Below, one piece after another: positions 34,595-48,437 of a DNA stretch of 64,000 nt (its first letter is position 1; every line of letters starts with the position of its first letter). The position numbers and the translations under genes are program-made. The DNA is taken from NCBI GenBank assembly GCA_001695595.3, contig MBPM02000008.1, positions 744,001-808,000 of the forward strand. The letters are read 5' to 3'. The notes beneath the pieces were generated by a model. The model ran no database searches, had not been told where the DNA came from, and was given only the letters and a program-made list of their open reading frames with translations. The DNA is from Plasmopara viticola (Eukaryota; Oomycota; Peronosporomycetes; Peronosporales; Peronosporaceae).

Positions 34595-34632
34595 ACGATC
34601 AACATGCTTTGCATGTTCCGCATGTTGATCGT
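34595..34632. repeat. Perfect 13-bp inverted repeat (hairpin)
   Basis: ACGATCAACATGC at 34595-34607 pairs perfectly with GCATGTTGATCGT at 34620-34632 across a 12-base spacer that itself contains another GCATG. It lies inside a 107-codon plus-strand frame (34558-34881) with no recognisable product. Confidence 0.7.
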
Positions 34633-37600
34633 CTGAGGCAATCTTGTAAGTGGCTTATCTTCGCCGAAAATAATGTGTCCATCACCCTCACTCGTAGTTC
34701 GATAGAAGGTTGTGTGCTACCAACAGCGCTCATAGACCAATCAAGATATTGGCAAAAGATAAAAAAGAAGGGTCAAACTTATTTAATTTTTTTTCCAAAG
34801 GCATTACTAGAAAAGTTTGCTCTCCACCTACTCGGGGCCAAAAAATGGTTCATTCTCAGTGGTGCTATCCGACTGTTTTAATATTTGGGCTCTCTCGCGT
34901 TTACGCAAAATACGGCTAAGTTTTATTCAGCACGATTTACTACAAAACAAGCAACGGTATCAAAAAGGAAACCAGCGGCACGATTTTCTGCAGTACGAGC
35001 AACGGTTTCGGTTAGAAAATCAAAAACAAAAAACAATACAATATTTACGACGCAAACAGATTAGAAGTGTCGCAGCTTTTGAAGTCCAATGCAGATTCTA
35101 GGTGTGTTACAAGCGGGCTCACGACGTTTAAGTCTGTCATGTGTGCATGCCTCCCGGTTTACAGCTAGAATATGTGGTGTTTGCGAGATCTTAGCTGTCA
35201 AAAGCGAGCATCCTACGTAATTAAGCTAGGAATGTCAGTGGTAGAGCTTCGTTCCTGGCGAGTTGAAATCTATTAACGTATCCTCAGCAGAACACGAGTT
35301 CACGAAATGCAGTCACTTTCCACCCAATTTGCAGCTCATGGGCGAACGAGAAGCTTGTGCCTGATCAGCCGGCTATGATTGCTCAAGAGGTTGCTTGAAT
35401 AATGCCGTAGTAAGAAGAAGAATATTCATATTGATCCAAACCATCAATTTTGCATGGTAGCTTAAAAAGCTGAGTTTGGCACCTGTGGTATACACGCATC
35501 GTGAAATCTCTGGAGACAACGAAGGTATTACAAATATTACGTAAAAGTTTAAAAGTACATTCTTTGCTCAAACTTTACAAAATGTTTCGCAAAGCCGATG
35601 CGATAATTGCTTAATACGAGCTTACTTGGCTAAAGGCTTGTCATCAACCGCCGGTGGGCTACTGTTCTGTGACCTGTGCTTATTTAAAAAAAACATCCGT
35701 GAGCACTGCTTTCAAGACATCCTTAAGAAAGCTTACTATGAGCTATGCTTGCGACCCTAGTGCTCCCAGGTCTAGTGACAAAGCGTGGTGTTGCTAAATA
35801 GACCAATTGAACTTATAGAATGCATCTAAGACGTTGTGGCACTCCTGTCAAAACATAGCTTTAAGCTTTCAAAAGTTCTTTTATGAGTAAATTTCATACA
35901 CCCAGCAAAATACTGGCTCGACCTCCGGCGATGTCGCGAAAGAATGCACTTCATTTTATAATGGCCCCAGCTCATAATATAGCGATAAGATGACAATATC
36001 CTAGTGTCATGCGATACGCCAAGTGCTGCTCAGGTTCATGTTTCTCGCATTCGCTATCTGGTGAACGCGGTTCGTGAGTTGCCGTAAGGTAGAGGTTCTC
36101 GACTGTCCTCGCTAAGATTTGTACTGTGTGCCGCAGCGCAGAGACTTCTAGGCTTAGTCCGAAGAAGAAGCATCGGTCTTCAAACAATCTGCTCGATTTG
36201 CACCTATCTCGAGGAAATCGGTGCCCAAAATCAGATTCTGCCAATCAATATTGTATGATCTAGCACCGAGGCTCCCACTTCGGGTCTTAGTACAATTTAA
36301 GCGAGCCCACGAAAAGAGTGTGTCTGCAACTTTCTTATATGTTTTGAGCATGGAGCGTATATGCTAGAAAAAAAACTTTTGGCAGCGACTTGATAAAATC
36401 ATGGTCTACACGGTCCTACAAGGCCGAGCATAATTATATTAGAAAAAAAGACTACCTTTGTAGATAAATGATTTTAAGACGGTTGTCCGATAACTCTTTC
36501 AGCCGCGTTATCCATCCCCCCATTTCGTTATCCCTCCCCGTTTTTGTGATTGGCTAATTTAATAAACTACTGATTGGCTAAAATGTGGGCTTGCAGAAAT
36601 TCATCTTGTTTGGCCCGCTTTAATTGAATTAAGAAAAAAGAATTTCATGTTTTATATCATTTTTTTAAGACGAAGGCGCAAATCAAGTAAAAGTGAAGTG
36701 CTAATAGGTACAACAAGTTTTGAGAAAATAAAGCGCTTCTGAAGGTCTCTTTCTTTATTCTTTACTCAAAGTCAGAACGAGCTGCAGATCGCCAGCCACC
36801 TAACTTCACAAATGATAAAGATTGAGCCATATGACCTGTGATAAAAGCATGAACATATGCTATAAATGCTTGCTTATCGGTCGGAACCCTCAGAACGATA
36901 TGAGTGAGACTGTGTTACACCGCAATTTAAGCAGACAGCTGATGGCTCTGGCTTGGTGCGCGACATCATGCAAAAGTCAGCACTGTTTACGAGGCTACAA
37001 TGGGCGCAAGACAATAAGTATAGCGCTTATTCAAGCAGTATACTAGGTGCGCGTTAACATATCCAGCTCTCGTTCTGCTTGCTGATTGTGATCAGGTCAC
37101 ACAGCTGTTAGGCGTGTGGCAATCTTTTGGTGACCCACCAGTCATATAGGTCTAAGCATTTTTAATTTTTTCTCGAGTGCTTGATCACTACCTTTATGAA
37201 TCTTATTTGATAAATCTATTTCTACATTTTTTATGATTAACAAAGTTTTTTATGCATGGACTTAATTCCTCTTGATGTATCTTTGAACTCTGCGATTTCA
37301 AGCATTCGGTATAGATGTCAATAAGATCCCAAGTGGCTATCATTGTTTTGCAAGCTTGTTTTAACGCGAAGACTCTTCAAGAAAGTGCCAGCTTGGCCAT
37401 AAACTAAGGCTGCCAATCGGCAAAGTTGTAAAAGATGACCAAAATAACTGGATTCGGCACCCAAGGTTCTATCCGTATCAAAGATGGCCTTTGTGCTACA
37501 AACTGCTACAAAGACTGCACTTGCGTCGATTAAAGCTTCTTCTAGAAAAGCTCTTGAGGGTACTCCAACTCCGCCAGAACAGAGAGCATGTAGATACCGT

Positions 37601-40600
37601 TTGTCTTTTCCCCGTGGCCCACACACACTTCTGTCTTTAGGCCTTGAGAAAGACAAAAAGCTCTGGCAAGCACTCGCCTTTTTATCTGCCAAGCAGAAAG
37701 CATCACTCGTTAGTATAGACAAGTCAACGGTGAATTTCCGAGGAAAGATTCGACATGAAATGCACCCGTTGACAATGCTAGCAGCCTTAGGAACGTAAGA
37801 AAGAGTTAGATCTGAAGTTACGACCCAAGGCACATTTTTAAAGCGACTTCGGTGACTAAGGTCACTATCGCGATTGGCGAGGGCTTTGAGACTGTTTCAC
37901 CGTCGGGTGCTTTCGTATGTCATCAGGTCCACACACTCTTTATGCAACGAATCCGACGATGAGGGTGTAAGTATTTAATATCAGTATTATCCAATTTACT
38001 GCAGGCCATGGTGTCGAACAGTCAATCTATCTATTTTGCGCGCCAAAAGGCTATTCAAAGGCTATTTCTCACGCACTTTCATCAAAGGAAAAAGACTTTA
38101 CATTAAGGCTACTACGCACGTATTTTTATCACCGCATTATGTCATATATCCGGTTTCTTTATAAGAGAAATGATAAGATCGCCTTTTTTTCGTACAAAGT
38201 ATACTCCATCGCAAAACAACTTATGAACATAGTTTCAAAGCATACTCTGTGAGCACGATTATGTCCCGCGCGCTAAGGTAAACGCCCTTTCAGTTGCTTG
38301 GACGTATGTTCTTTATTTGGCTGAATGCAAGATGGTGCCGGATGAGGCGTTCCGTGAGAATTTTGTGCCACAAATTCATAAGAATCTGACTGATAAACAG
38401 CGCGAGCTCCAAAAAATTTTTTGATTGGAAACTATGACGACGGGATGCTGCCTTAAAAGCAGCTGTTGAAAGAATAAAGGTCGATGCACGTACGACAGTT
38501 CGCGCATAAAGTCGTAGTACAAAGTCGCTACTAAGTGGCAATGGTCGTCACCCATTTATCAAGGATGATTCGGCGGGAAAGAGCTCGCGACATTTCATCA
38601 ATCTAGCGTAATATGCACAGCGTGATCGACAGATGTTTGGAAAAGAATATATGCTTAGCAACTTGGATATAAAGCGCGACCCTTTATGCGGAAGAACTGA
38701 AAAAAATCGTCGCACCACCGAGGCGTTTTACAAGTGTACTGGAACCGTATCTTTCTGATGCGAGTAAGGCTACCCGATCGGACAATGCTTTTTTATAGAG
38801 TAATGAGTCTTTACTCACGGCTTGCAAATTTCATTTTTACAGCAAATGGAATTTTAGTCAAATCAATTGAAATGGCTCATTTTGACAAAGTTGTGGGACA
38901 TATTTTTTCCCGCTGATTATAAAGGACCACATTAAAGAAAAGAGCAAGATTCTGGCCTGACAGGAATTTTTTAAGGCTGTAATAGCGCTACCACGTTTTA
39001 AAAGATCACAAAGCGATTTCTGATTGGGCATGTCTCTGCAAAGTCATGGTCAAAGTGACCAGCACGTAACGTTGTATTACCTCCCATTTAATTGTTGTCC
39101 AGCACGATAAAGGCTGGCCTTACCCAAAATCTAACGATTTTGTCTCGCTTCGAGAAGGAGGAAATGAAGAGTGTTATTTTTTGTATAATATGTCAGCCAT
39201 CAAGGATATTTGACGTAGAATTTCTAGATCTTGTATTTTTGGAGCGATGTAAACACTTCAGCATCAGCAAATTATAAGCAATATCGATCAGCTATATGGA
39301 GCTGCCATGAATATTCCTGTTTCAATGGGCCACGACAAACGAAAAAACGTGTTATAAATTGTTAGTAGTGCTTGGCCGATGTCATAAAATGCGGTAAGGA
39401 AGAACTACACACTTCTCCACATTTACCTACTTTGATACTTCTCACTTTTAGAAAATGAAGAATAATATCACTTCTACGATAATCTTGTACATTTCTGTCT
39501 CGTCGTCATTGTCCGATTTACGCTTTTTCGCATCCCAATAATATCACCCCGTTGCTACAATGCTGTGATAAGATCTTTTAGATGCACCCAGACGCTGTTA
39601 TATAATATCAATGAACAATCAATGGTATTAAGAGAAAGACCTGATATGCTAGCTTTTGTTATGACGTCTTTTAACAAGTTGCCGCATCGAAGCTGTGCGT
39701 TGCGATGAGATCGTACTTTAAGGTATCTAAATGAATGCGAGACATTGACTCTATTACGAGATTTAATTTTTTTTAACGATGCGACAATTTATGCACTTTT
39801 TGCATAACATCGTGGTTGTCTATGCCGTCGTTGACGCAATGGTCGCGCCCATCATCAGCTAACAGATGGTCGAAATTAGATCATTCCTAAAGGTTGATTG
39901 AACAGAGCGAGTTGATCGCGGTCGGGAAGTCAGCAAGTAGTCAAAGACTCACGCATATACAAACCACATCTGCTTCACAGCGTGGTCCACATGGAAAGGC
40001 AGCTGACCAAGGCGACGAAAGAGCATCACAGAAGTCCTTACCACATCAAATATACAGATTTGTCATGAGAAACAGCAAAATTTGCGTGACAATTATTTCA
40101 CGATCGAAAAGGCTTTAGAGGTCGGTCTTCACGGACAATTCAAGCCGTCTTTAAGATGGCTTTTTATCCATAAGGCGAGACGAGCCCTTTCTACCTCATC
40201 ATCAATACTGTAGCCAGAACCTCTCCGCTACATAAATAAAAGGCTTTGAGCCCGGTCTGCTTCTCAAAGAGCACAACCTTTTACCTAATTGACCCATAAT
40301 GTACCGGTGCAAATATGCCATACTTCAGGTCTTTGTCGTTTGAAGCAGTGATTAAGCTAGCTATACTCGATAGTGAAGTGGACCAACCACTTTCTCCCAT
40401 CTATACAGCTGCGATTGCTGTGAAGATTCTAAGTACATAATTTCAGCAAAATTTCTTGCAATGAGGTATTGCACTCGTGTCTTTTGTTCAAATCGTTTTC
40501 CAAGCCTAACGAATTAATTAATCGAAAGAAAACTTTTGGCTCAGCTAGATTAGTGTCTGACCTGCACAAAAGCGCGTCGCGAAGCGCTGTATAGTTTTTT

Positions 40601-43600
40601 AGCCGTAAAAGCTACTTTAGCCACACAAAAATTGCAGCCGTCGTGCCGCTTGGTGGGCCAAGGGAGCATGTTTATTGTTGGCTAAGAAGGATTTGGTCAG
40701 CATAGACTACAAAGAGAATGTACACACTGCGCATGCCTCCTGTCGAATTGTTTCTTGTCGGGAAGCGAGCTAGTTCTGTACAAAGAGGGTGTGAAGTACC
40801 CAAACTGGAGCTGTTCCCATCAAGTTGCGGTGACGTGCAATAGCTGTAACAGTCGGGAAATTCACAAACGACGCTGATTAATTTGGTCTTGTCTGCGGCG
40901 AGTGCCCGCTGGAGGCATTTCTTGATGACACCAACAGTATTATTGTTCTGGCTCTTTCGACATTACTCAAGAATTTTCAATAGACTGAACAGAGACTTTG
41001 CACGGTGTTTAAAGCCGGCGCTAGACGCTTGTCAATACTTGCCTAGATCTAACTTCTTTCGCAAATTTCCCGAAGCTAAGTCGTCAAGGTGCTCAGAGTA
41101 GGGGTTTGCGTGGACCATATGGATATTTACACGGTATCCCAATACTAAAGTACATTCTGCTGCAAAGACACACCTGTTGTCGCAGAAGTAAATTTGCTTG
41201 GGAATAGTGACCTCAAAGTTTACCACAGGTGCCCTTAATAAGGCTCTTAATTCGGTTGTTTTTTGCTACGGACAAATACATCGTAAAGGTTTGTCCGGGA
41301 GAAGGCCGTATTCGTCAAAACAGTTATGTGACCGCAATTGTTAAGACGGATAAGCATTATCAGGCTAGAGTAATGCCGCGAAAAGTTGATCGACCTCCTC
41401 ATTAAACTTTACATATATCTGGTGCATCTAGTGCATCGTATATGGTGGACCCGATTATGCTGTTTTACAGTGTGCCCTTGTTTGAAGGATGTGTGTTCTT
41501 AGGTGCTGCCGTGTGTTATAAGCATGAGCTAGTCGCTCCATGTCCGATTGCAAGAAGCCGGTGACGAGTACGGTTTAACTTTCACAACATGGCAAGTTAC
41601 TGGTAGAGAATAGGCAATGAGCTTGCCAAGCTGGTGTGGCAAAGTCCAGTCTCTGATGCCACAGTAAACGCTGTCTAGCTTTTTAAATAGAAAGTAGATT
41701 TATGATGTACCTTTGGTACTACACATGCTTATTTTTTCAAAGGTAATGATCTTTGTAGCTCAAAGCTCTAAGGTAATGTGGCCACAGCGCGCCCGTCAAG
41801 ACGCGACGTCCAATGAGATTGTCATTTTACATTGCGGATAGGGCACTTAGTGGAGTCGTTCTTGACTCCCAGAAGTTAATTCATATCTTGTTGTCGTGCT
41901 CTTTTAGCCAATCTTGCACATTTAAAGCTGTGTCTATCACTTTTCTTGCGGGATTATGCTTCTCGCATGTATCCAACCTGTAAAGTTATCACTTACTTTG
42001 TCTTGTATCCCATATCAATCACAGTTGCGAGCACTATGTTACCCAAATGTAGAAAATTATAACAGCGTCTTCGATAGCTGGCCCTTTTGACATGATTGAT
42101 TAGACGCCAATCACGTTGTGGCAGGTACTAAAACTTGAAGTTACCGCAACACCAAGTGCGTTTCAAAGATGATAAGGTGCGATTACGTTAGATCCGGATG
42201 CTTTGCTCAACCAATCATGTTTTATTGAGCAGACAGCATAATGCAGTACTTGGTTAATTTCAAATCGTCAGTAATCCCACTTTTGTCTGGTGGCACAAAT
42301 ATATTCGATTTCTCTTTAGCGTGTGAGTGCCCGGGCCATTTGTCAACGAATCGGTGGATGGAGACGTGACCCTGCTTTGCTTAATTGGGCATCAGCATTC
42401 CTGATTTTTTGTTGCAACTAACCCATACTCCTCTAGCCAAGTAATACAAATGGACAAGTCATGTTTGTTCATGTGAAAGACAAGTGTCAATATTGTGCTT
42501 TCGAAATCCTTAAATTTCATAGCCGGTTGATGGGATGGAAGTCAAGTTAGTACAACAAGCATAAAGAAATCTTTCTGGACACTTCTACTAGAGTAGGAAA
42601 AGCTTAGCCTACCATTCTGAAGCTGCTTTTGTTTTACCAAAGAGAGCGCCTGATATATGCAAATTTTCACCTCGTGGTGTATCGTTCTGCCAAGTCTAAA
42701 GCGATCCCCTATTCAAATTATTTAAGTGAAATTCACACCTAGTCACTTTAGCATAAGGTTTGTAGTTGCTTCAATAACAACAAAACCGAGTGTTGTAGAT
42801 TTAAGCTACATCACATTATGCTAAGAATGATCCAGAATAATACAAATCAACATTTCAAATTAGTGCCTAGAGTTTGGCAGGAATTTGAGCCAGCAATTTG
42901 CATTTGGTGCAAACTTAATGATTAAATATAAGGAAATTGACTCTTCAATTTAGCTTCAAAAAGAATTAGTAGTAAAGTATTTGTTATCGCTACTGACCAT
43001 TGTTACGAATGGTATCAGTGGACAAAAATTTCCACATTTACACTCAAAAGCTGTCTCGCCTGCCGCCTTATCATTTGTACTATCGAGAATTTCAATTAGC
43101 TGACCCATTACCGCTAAACTACTGCTTCATTTACTTTAGTCATAGTAGAGACGATGTGGTTGAGTGGGTTAATGGTGTCGCAAAATATATGTGCAACTGT
43201 TACAATTGCAAAACGATTTGATAACAGCGACGACAACATTTTCGACGATAAAGACTTGACGTTTCTTGTTCTGATAAGGTAATAAGTAAGCAGCTCCTTC
43301 CGTAAGACTTATTTAGACTAGCTTGCCAAAATTTGACATTAGAGGCAAAATTATCTTACACAAATATAAAAAATGCATGAACCTTAGCTTTGTATTTTCA
43401 GCTATCTAATCTTTGTAGTAATACTATCACGTTAGCTTTATACCAGATAGGACACCTCATGGGGACAACCTCTACAAAATGCTTTACAAGAGCGAAACAT
43501 CACTGAAGTACGTCGCTGCACCTAACACAACATCTCAGGCAACTTTATGAAAAAGCATGGCAAAGATAAGTCTTCATGTCTACCGGTCGTGTTTGGAGCC

Positions 43601-44068
43601 TAAAGACATCACGTGTCAACATGTCAATCTTTGGAGCTATTGCTAATGTGCGGTACCCTCAGCCTTGTCGCAAACTGCATTCGTGTAGTCCACATTCCAA
43701 ACCAAGGTCGTTGGCAGCATCATTCGCTATGACATTGTGTGAGATGATCTGAATTTTGTCCCCTCCGCTTAACTCGTTCAAGCTCGAGAAGGTGACCGAA
43801 ATCAAGAATCAGGCCGTTTGAGACGGATGATTGCCTTACAGCTTGGCACCTCCAGCACCCAGACCTCCTGTTCAATCGGGCTGACAAGATGCTGATCGAC
43901 TCCAAACTTTTCCGCTCTGTGACTCAAGATGTTCTCCGCAACTTCCGTAGCTTAGCCGATCAAGGTGACCATGCTTAAAATTCATCTCGGCGCGATGCCT
44001 CTTGCTTTAAGCCTCTCGAACAAGCCCCATAAGGGGCTTAATTTGCTAATTCATCTAATTAGGAGCTT

Positions 44069-44375
44069 GGAAAAGGTTGGGGTGACGCCCTCCTTCCAAG
44101 CGCGGGGGCTACATGCTCGCGCGCTTCGGGCAGGTGCTCTCGGGTATCTGCAGGTCTCTAACGAGTCTCACCCTCGACGCGACGGTCTCCAGCACCGGGC
44201 GCCACCTGGGCTCTTACCAAGTCAGAGCTAAGCAAAATAATGGAAGACCCTCACGACCTCGGTGCTGGCTGCACTGCCCGCCGAACGAGACTCGACGTAT
44301 GCGGACACCACTCTATGCCGTGGACTAGCCAGACTGAGCCTAGTACGTGCATAACTTGGCAACGCGATAACGTAA
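44069..44375 (+). mobile_element. SINE-like retroposon, copy B
   Basis: This is the plus-strand counterpart of copy A, starting at GGAAAAGGTTGGGG and ending at CGATAACGTAA with an ATTAC-type tail (ATATTACATTACAG). It differs from copy A by scattered substitutions and small indels, for example GCACCGGG for GCACCAGGG and TAAGCAAAATAATGG for TACACAAAATAGCGG. No clear target duplication is visible, so this copy is probably older. Short open frames inside (to 44328) are chance. Confidence 0.65.
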
Positions 44376-45264
44376 TATATTACATTACAGTCATGTCTAG
44401 TATGTATTAGAGACTACCTAAGCACGCCTATTTATTGCTCTGGGTTTTAAAAATCAACGACGGTGACTTTATTGTTTTCTTCATTTAGAAAAATGCTTAA
44501 TCTCAGTACGTATACTTTTGCCACTGCAACGATTAATCATCTATTTCCACTTCATTGTTCTATTATCGTCCCTCGTATTGGCTACCTCCTCAATTTTTGC
44601 AAGAGCGTCCTTCCTATTTCGACGTGACGCTATTTTCCTTCTAACCTGGTATCTCACTGCTTTTCAGAGAACCTCGATCACTAGGGAACCATTGGCTCAA
44701 ATACTCTAACTAGGTGTGTGTATATCATTGATCGCACCCGAGACAATACTGATTAGATACGCCGGCCTTACAAATGTCGCTCGGGCAGCAAACGCTAGGT
44801 CTTTTTCATGGTATTGAATATATTGTGAAGTGCTGACTTGGGTGAAGTCGAGCCGCATGGTATACTCGACATTGACCCGTCAATTTGCTCAATATGCATA
44901 ATGAACTGGCTGCGTACTCGACTTTTAAAATTTGACTTTGACGATCAAGATAATGTCCGTGCAAATGTAAAATGGTCTCTTGTGTCGTAAACTTATGAGT
45001 TAAAAAATCGAGCTAGCACTCACTAAACCATCACCCCAGTCTTGCACGCAGCCTCCTTTCCTTAATGAAATGACCATTGTCTTACATTTTTCAACAGCCC
45101 AGCAATGTCAGCCACTGCCTCCCTTTTCTCACTATGGATGTTCATTTTCTCAACTTGTGCAGTTATCTGATAAAAAAAGTCACTGTCCCATTTTGTCCTG
45201 TTCGCTCATTTCTAAGCTTTTGTGTCTTTCTTGTTGTATTTTAAAAGGTGAACACTATCACTTG

Positions 45265-45273
45265 TAAATAATA
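45265..45273 (+). repeat. Degenerate 9-bp target duplication of the MULE (left)
   Basis: TAAATAATA on the left compares with TGAATAATT at 46183-46191 on the right (7 of 9 identical). Nine base pairs is the usual Mutator target-site length. Confidence 0.5.
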
Positions 45274-46182
45274 GGGAGAATGGAAAAAATATACGGAAAA
45301 ATTACTCCTCCAAAACAAAAAAAGATGAAAAAGCAAAAAAATATACCTAGCAATAAACATTTTTGCAACAATGGCAAAAATATACATGTAAAAAATAGAA
45401 AATTTATACCTTTAAATAGTAAATTTCCGCATACAATCTTTAAAGAGATGGTTAAGTTGCAATGCAAACAGAGAGATAGGGTGGATTTAAATACACTTGT
45501 TACAGAGTGGCTCAAAATTGCAGGACAGACCAAACAATGGGGTGTACTTATGCCAGTTGCATCACTTCAATGTAAAAGTGTACGAGGAAACAATTCAAGT
45601 ATGTCCAAATTCAACTACATCGATTGTTGTGTCGGTACGAAGTGGAACAAACAAGCCAATGGAGTATGCTGTTAAGGTATACAGTACCAGTGGTGCCTGT
45701 GCATGCGCTTATGTGAAGGATGTGAATGCTGCATGTCGACACCTCATAGCAGCTTTCAAGTTTTCAAACAGCTGCCACGTGCAAAATTGTTGCTTGGAAA
45801 TCCAATATGTATCTACTTGCCTACGATGAAGCACTCGAAGTGAAACCATTTGTGACCCAAAGTGAACTGGTAAAGAGTGAGCATCTTCCACCAAATCCGT
45901 CCAAAAAAAAGGTCGACCCAAAAAGAAGCGAATCGAATCACAGCATGTTACATTAGAAGTTGATGCACCAAAAGTGTTAATCGATGCGGCAGCTGTGGTC
46001 AAGTGGGAGACAACAAGCGTCGATGCACCAGTAATGCGCAGCATAAAAGTAGATTTTCTTTGGTGAGTTAGGTATATTTATATATATATTTTTCAGGAGT
46101 TTTTTACTTCGTAGGTAGATTTTTCCAATTAAATATAGTTTTTCCACTTAATTTGAAAAAAGGTATATTTTTCCATTCTCCC
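45274..46182 (+). mobile_element. Mutator-like (MULE) element, internally deleted, transposase 3' end retained
   Basis: The unit is bounded by terminal inverted repeats: GGGAGAATGGAAAAAATATA at the left and, reversed, GGGAGAATGGAAAAATATAC at the right. A flanking 9-bp near-duplication and several subterminal AAATATACC-type repeats support this. Inside, a plus frame (45497-45829) carries the SWIM zinc finger C-x-C-x9-C-x-H (codons at 45698, 45704, 45734, 45740). About 170 bp later another frame carries an AT-hook, KGRPKKKRIES, interrupted by a run of eight A. SWIM plus AT-hook at the end of the protein is the pattern of MULE transposases. The catalytic DDE core is absent: at 909 bp this is a non-autonomous deletion derivative. 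Coding frames are shifted relative to each other. Confidence 0.8.
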
Positions 46183-46191
46183 TGAATAATT
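46183..46191 (+). repeat. Degenerate 9-bp target duplication of the MULE (right)
   Basis: TGAATAATT, the right-hand partner of 45265-45273 (7 of 9 bases identical). Confidence 0.5.
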
Positions 46192-48437
46192 TCTTAAAAA
46201 TTAGCATCATAGTATCGCTGTTTTTATAAGCCATCTAAATTTAACGAAGAAAAGCACTCTGAACACGTAATTTATTTCATTTATCATTGGTGCACACGAT
46301 CACTAGTATGCGTACATCGGTGCTAAATGATCCAGGAAGTCCACGTGATGCTTGAACACGCTTGTGCTTCGTCTCTAAGACTATATCTGTCATAAAAAGA
46401 TTGAAAGTTAACATCTCCAGACTCTTATTCAACATTCTCATTGCAAAACCGGCGACCATAAAGACACACACATGCATTAATAACACCAATATTTTGAAAG
46501 ACCCTCAACGGCTTGCCACATGATATTAGTCCTTCGATACACTATTCAAGTCAGGCTGCTATTTCGCCATCAGCAAGCACGATAAAGAAGTGCTTTTCCA
46601 CAAATGCTACCACAATCACCATCTGAATGCGGTTCGATCGCCTCACCAGGTGTCACACGATCTAGACCACTGTTCTTTCCCTCCAGGTCCACCGCTGTAA
46701 TCGCTTAGGCCGTTACCTTGTCTTCATCAAGAGTCAACTGACGAAATTTGTACAATTTCGGCTGAGCATTGGCCACTCGCGCTTGCGGCTTTTAACTGTG
46801 CAAATAACATTTAGTAACGACGAGTAGAAGGAGCAAGGTGAGTTAGGTAGCCGGAAAACTTAGAAATGTGCCTCACTAACCTTCGATACTAAAATCGTGT
46901 AATTGTAATGCAGCGGTCAGGTACGAAACACCGCAAGCCGGTGGCCGTTATATAATACTACATATTTGATTAGAGTAATAACAGCATTACAAAAATGGGA
47001 TGCGGTAAGGTATTAAAATCTATATGCTCAGGTGATAAATTCGCAAGCCTATTGTCCTAGCAGTTTTGTTAGTAATCCCCAAAACTAAAACATTTTATAA
47101 ACTTACTATTATTACTACTATTAAAAATGCGATGCTCTCAGTCATCTGTAACTTTGGTCCGTACCATTAATGAAATTGGCACTGGATATGTGTACTGTAT
47201 GCATAGCGCTTCCTTCAAGTTGGTCACCGTCGCAAGGAGCAGCAAACCAGCTGCAATGTCGACGAAAGCTTCAATGAAGAGTTTTCATAGAAGCCTACAT
47301 TTCGCACGCCACGGCATAGCACCTGCGCGGCACCCACGCTGGCTTCAAATCAGCAAATACTCCAATCAATTTTACATCTGCGTTATCTGCAGCTGAGCCG
47401 CGCGACCGTCTTTACATACAACCTCTCGTTGTGAGACGGTGTTATCGTGCTATAAAAAATCAATATTGGCTTTGCACCCAAAACCTTTGCCCTGCATTCT
47501 CGCATGGAGCATGGCAACAGCCCCAACGTAGCTTTCTGCCCCTACGCAAATTTCAGGCGGACATTACTCACAAACACCCCGTCAGGGCTCAGTCAGCTGG
47601 TCTGAAATGAGCATTGTCTTGGTGGCCATCAAGACTGGATGTTACAATTTATCGTATTGCGTCGAATTGCAGTCGCAATCACCGGCAAGAGCATATAGTC
47701 TTATGTGTCAAGTTGGCCGTTACGGTATGCGACTACACTAGCGGTAACAAGATAAGCTGAAACGCCCCACATGAGGCCAACTTCGGCGTGTGGAATCCAT
47801 GGGTCAAATGCCTTCGATCATGGAATCTCGCATGTCCGTTGAGAAATTATCTTATCTAAGTAGTAACGATACTTGGCGTGGTCTGGAGCGCGGTAGACAT
47901 GCGTGCTACCAGCGCAAAGATGTGGGATCTGTTCGTGCCAATGCTATTCCATTATATAAGAGTAAAGTGCATGGCAGCTATTAAACAGTCACGGCAGAAG
48001 AAAGCCGTCCGTCTAGTACGTACTGGCAACCCAGCCCACTCACATATGTTTGATGATACGGAAACGTTAGTAAAAGCATGGGCCTATTCATCTGATTTGA
48101 CTGGAGAAAGACTGGCTAAACTTGGCATCAAAATTACTAAGATAAGGTAAATTGGCCGTCCGTTAGATAGTTTTCTTTGCTTTTTCAACCTTCTTTGCCC
48201 CGTCTCCGAGCCCTCAGTCGCGGGTCGGGAACAATGTATCACTTTTCGATCGGCTGCTAAAGTAGCAGCTTCAGAGACAGCTCCTACACAAAGAACGACG
48301 GGTTTTCTGCGCTTCGAGTTCGGCCGCGCGACCAGACTGTAAAAACGCCACTCTCTTGCGGAAGAAATCAGGGCCAGGCCTTACCTGCAAGACGCAATTT
48401 TTGTTTTTCTCTTACAAGCCGGTCACAATTTAAAACG

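Larger units (their letters stand above)
30651..48437. other. 17.8-kb gene-poor, repeat-rich tract
   Basis: No host gene can be supported. The recognisable contents are a TATA-like box with a nearby inverted repeat (32.09-32.2 kb), a perfect hairpin (34.6 kb), SINE copy B (44.07 kb) and a MULE derivative (45.27 kb). A frame pair at 37.32-37.83 kb (171 codons minus, 104 plus) and minus frames near 36.0-36.35 kb, with a gag-like LRHTVQILARTVENL stretch, may be transposon debris but match nothing firmly. At 47.9-48.15 kb a plus frame ends in basic sequence of unknown origin. The rest is AT-rich with frequent stops in all six frames. Confidence 0.5.
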
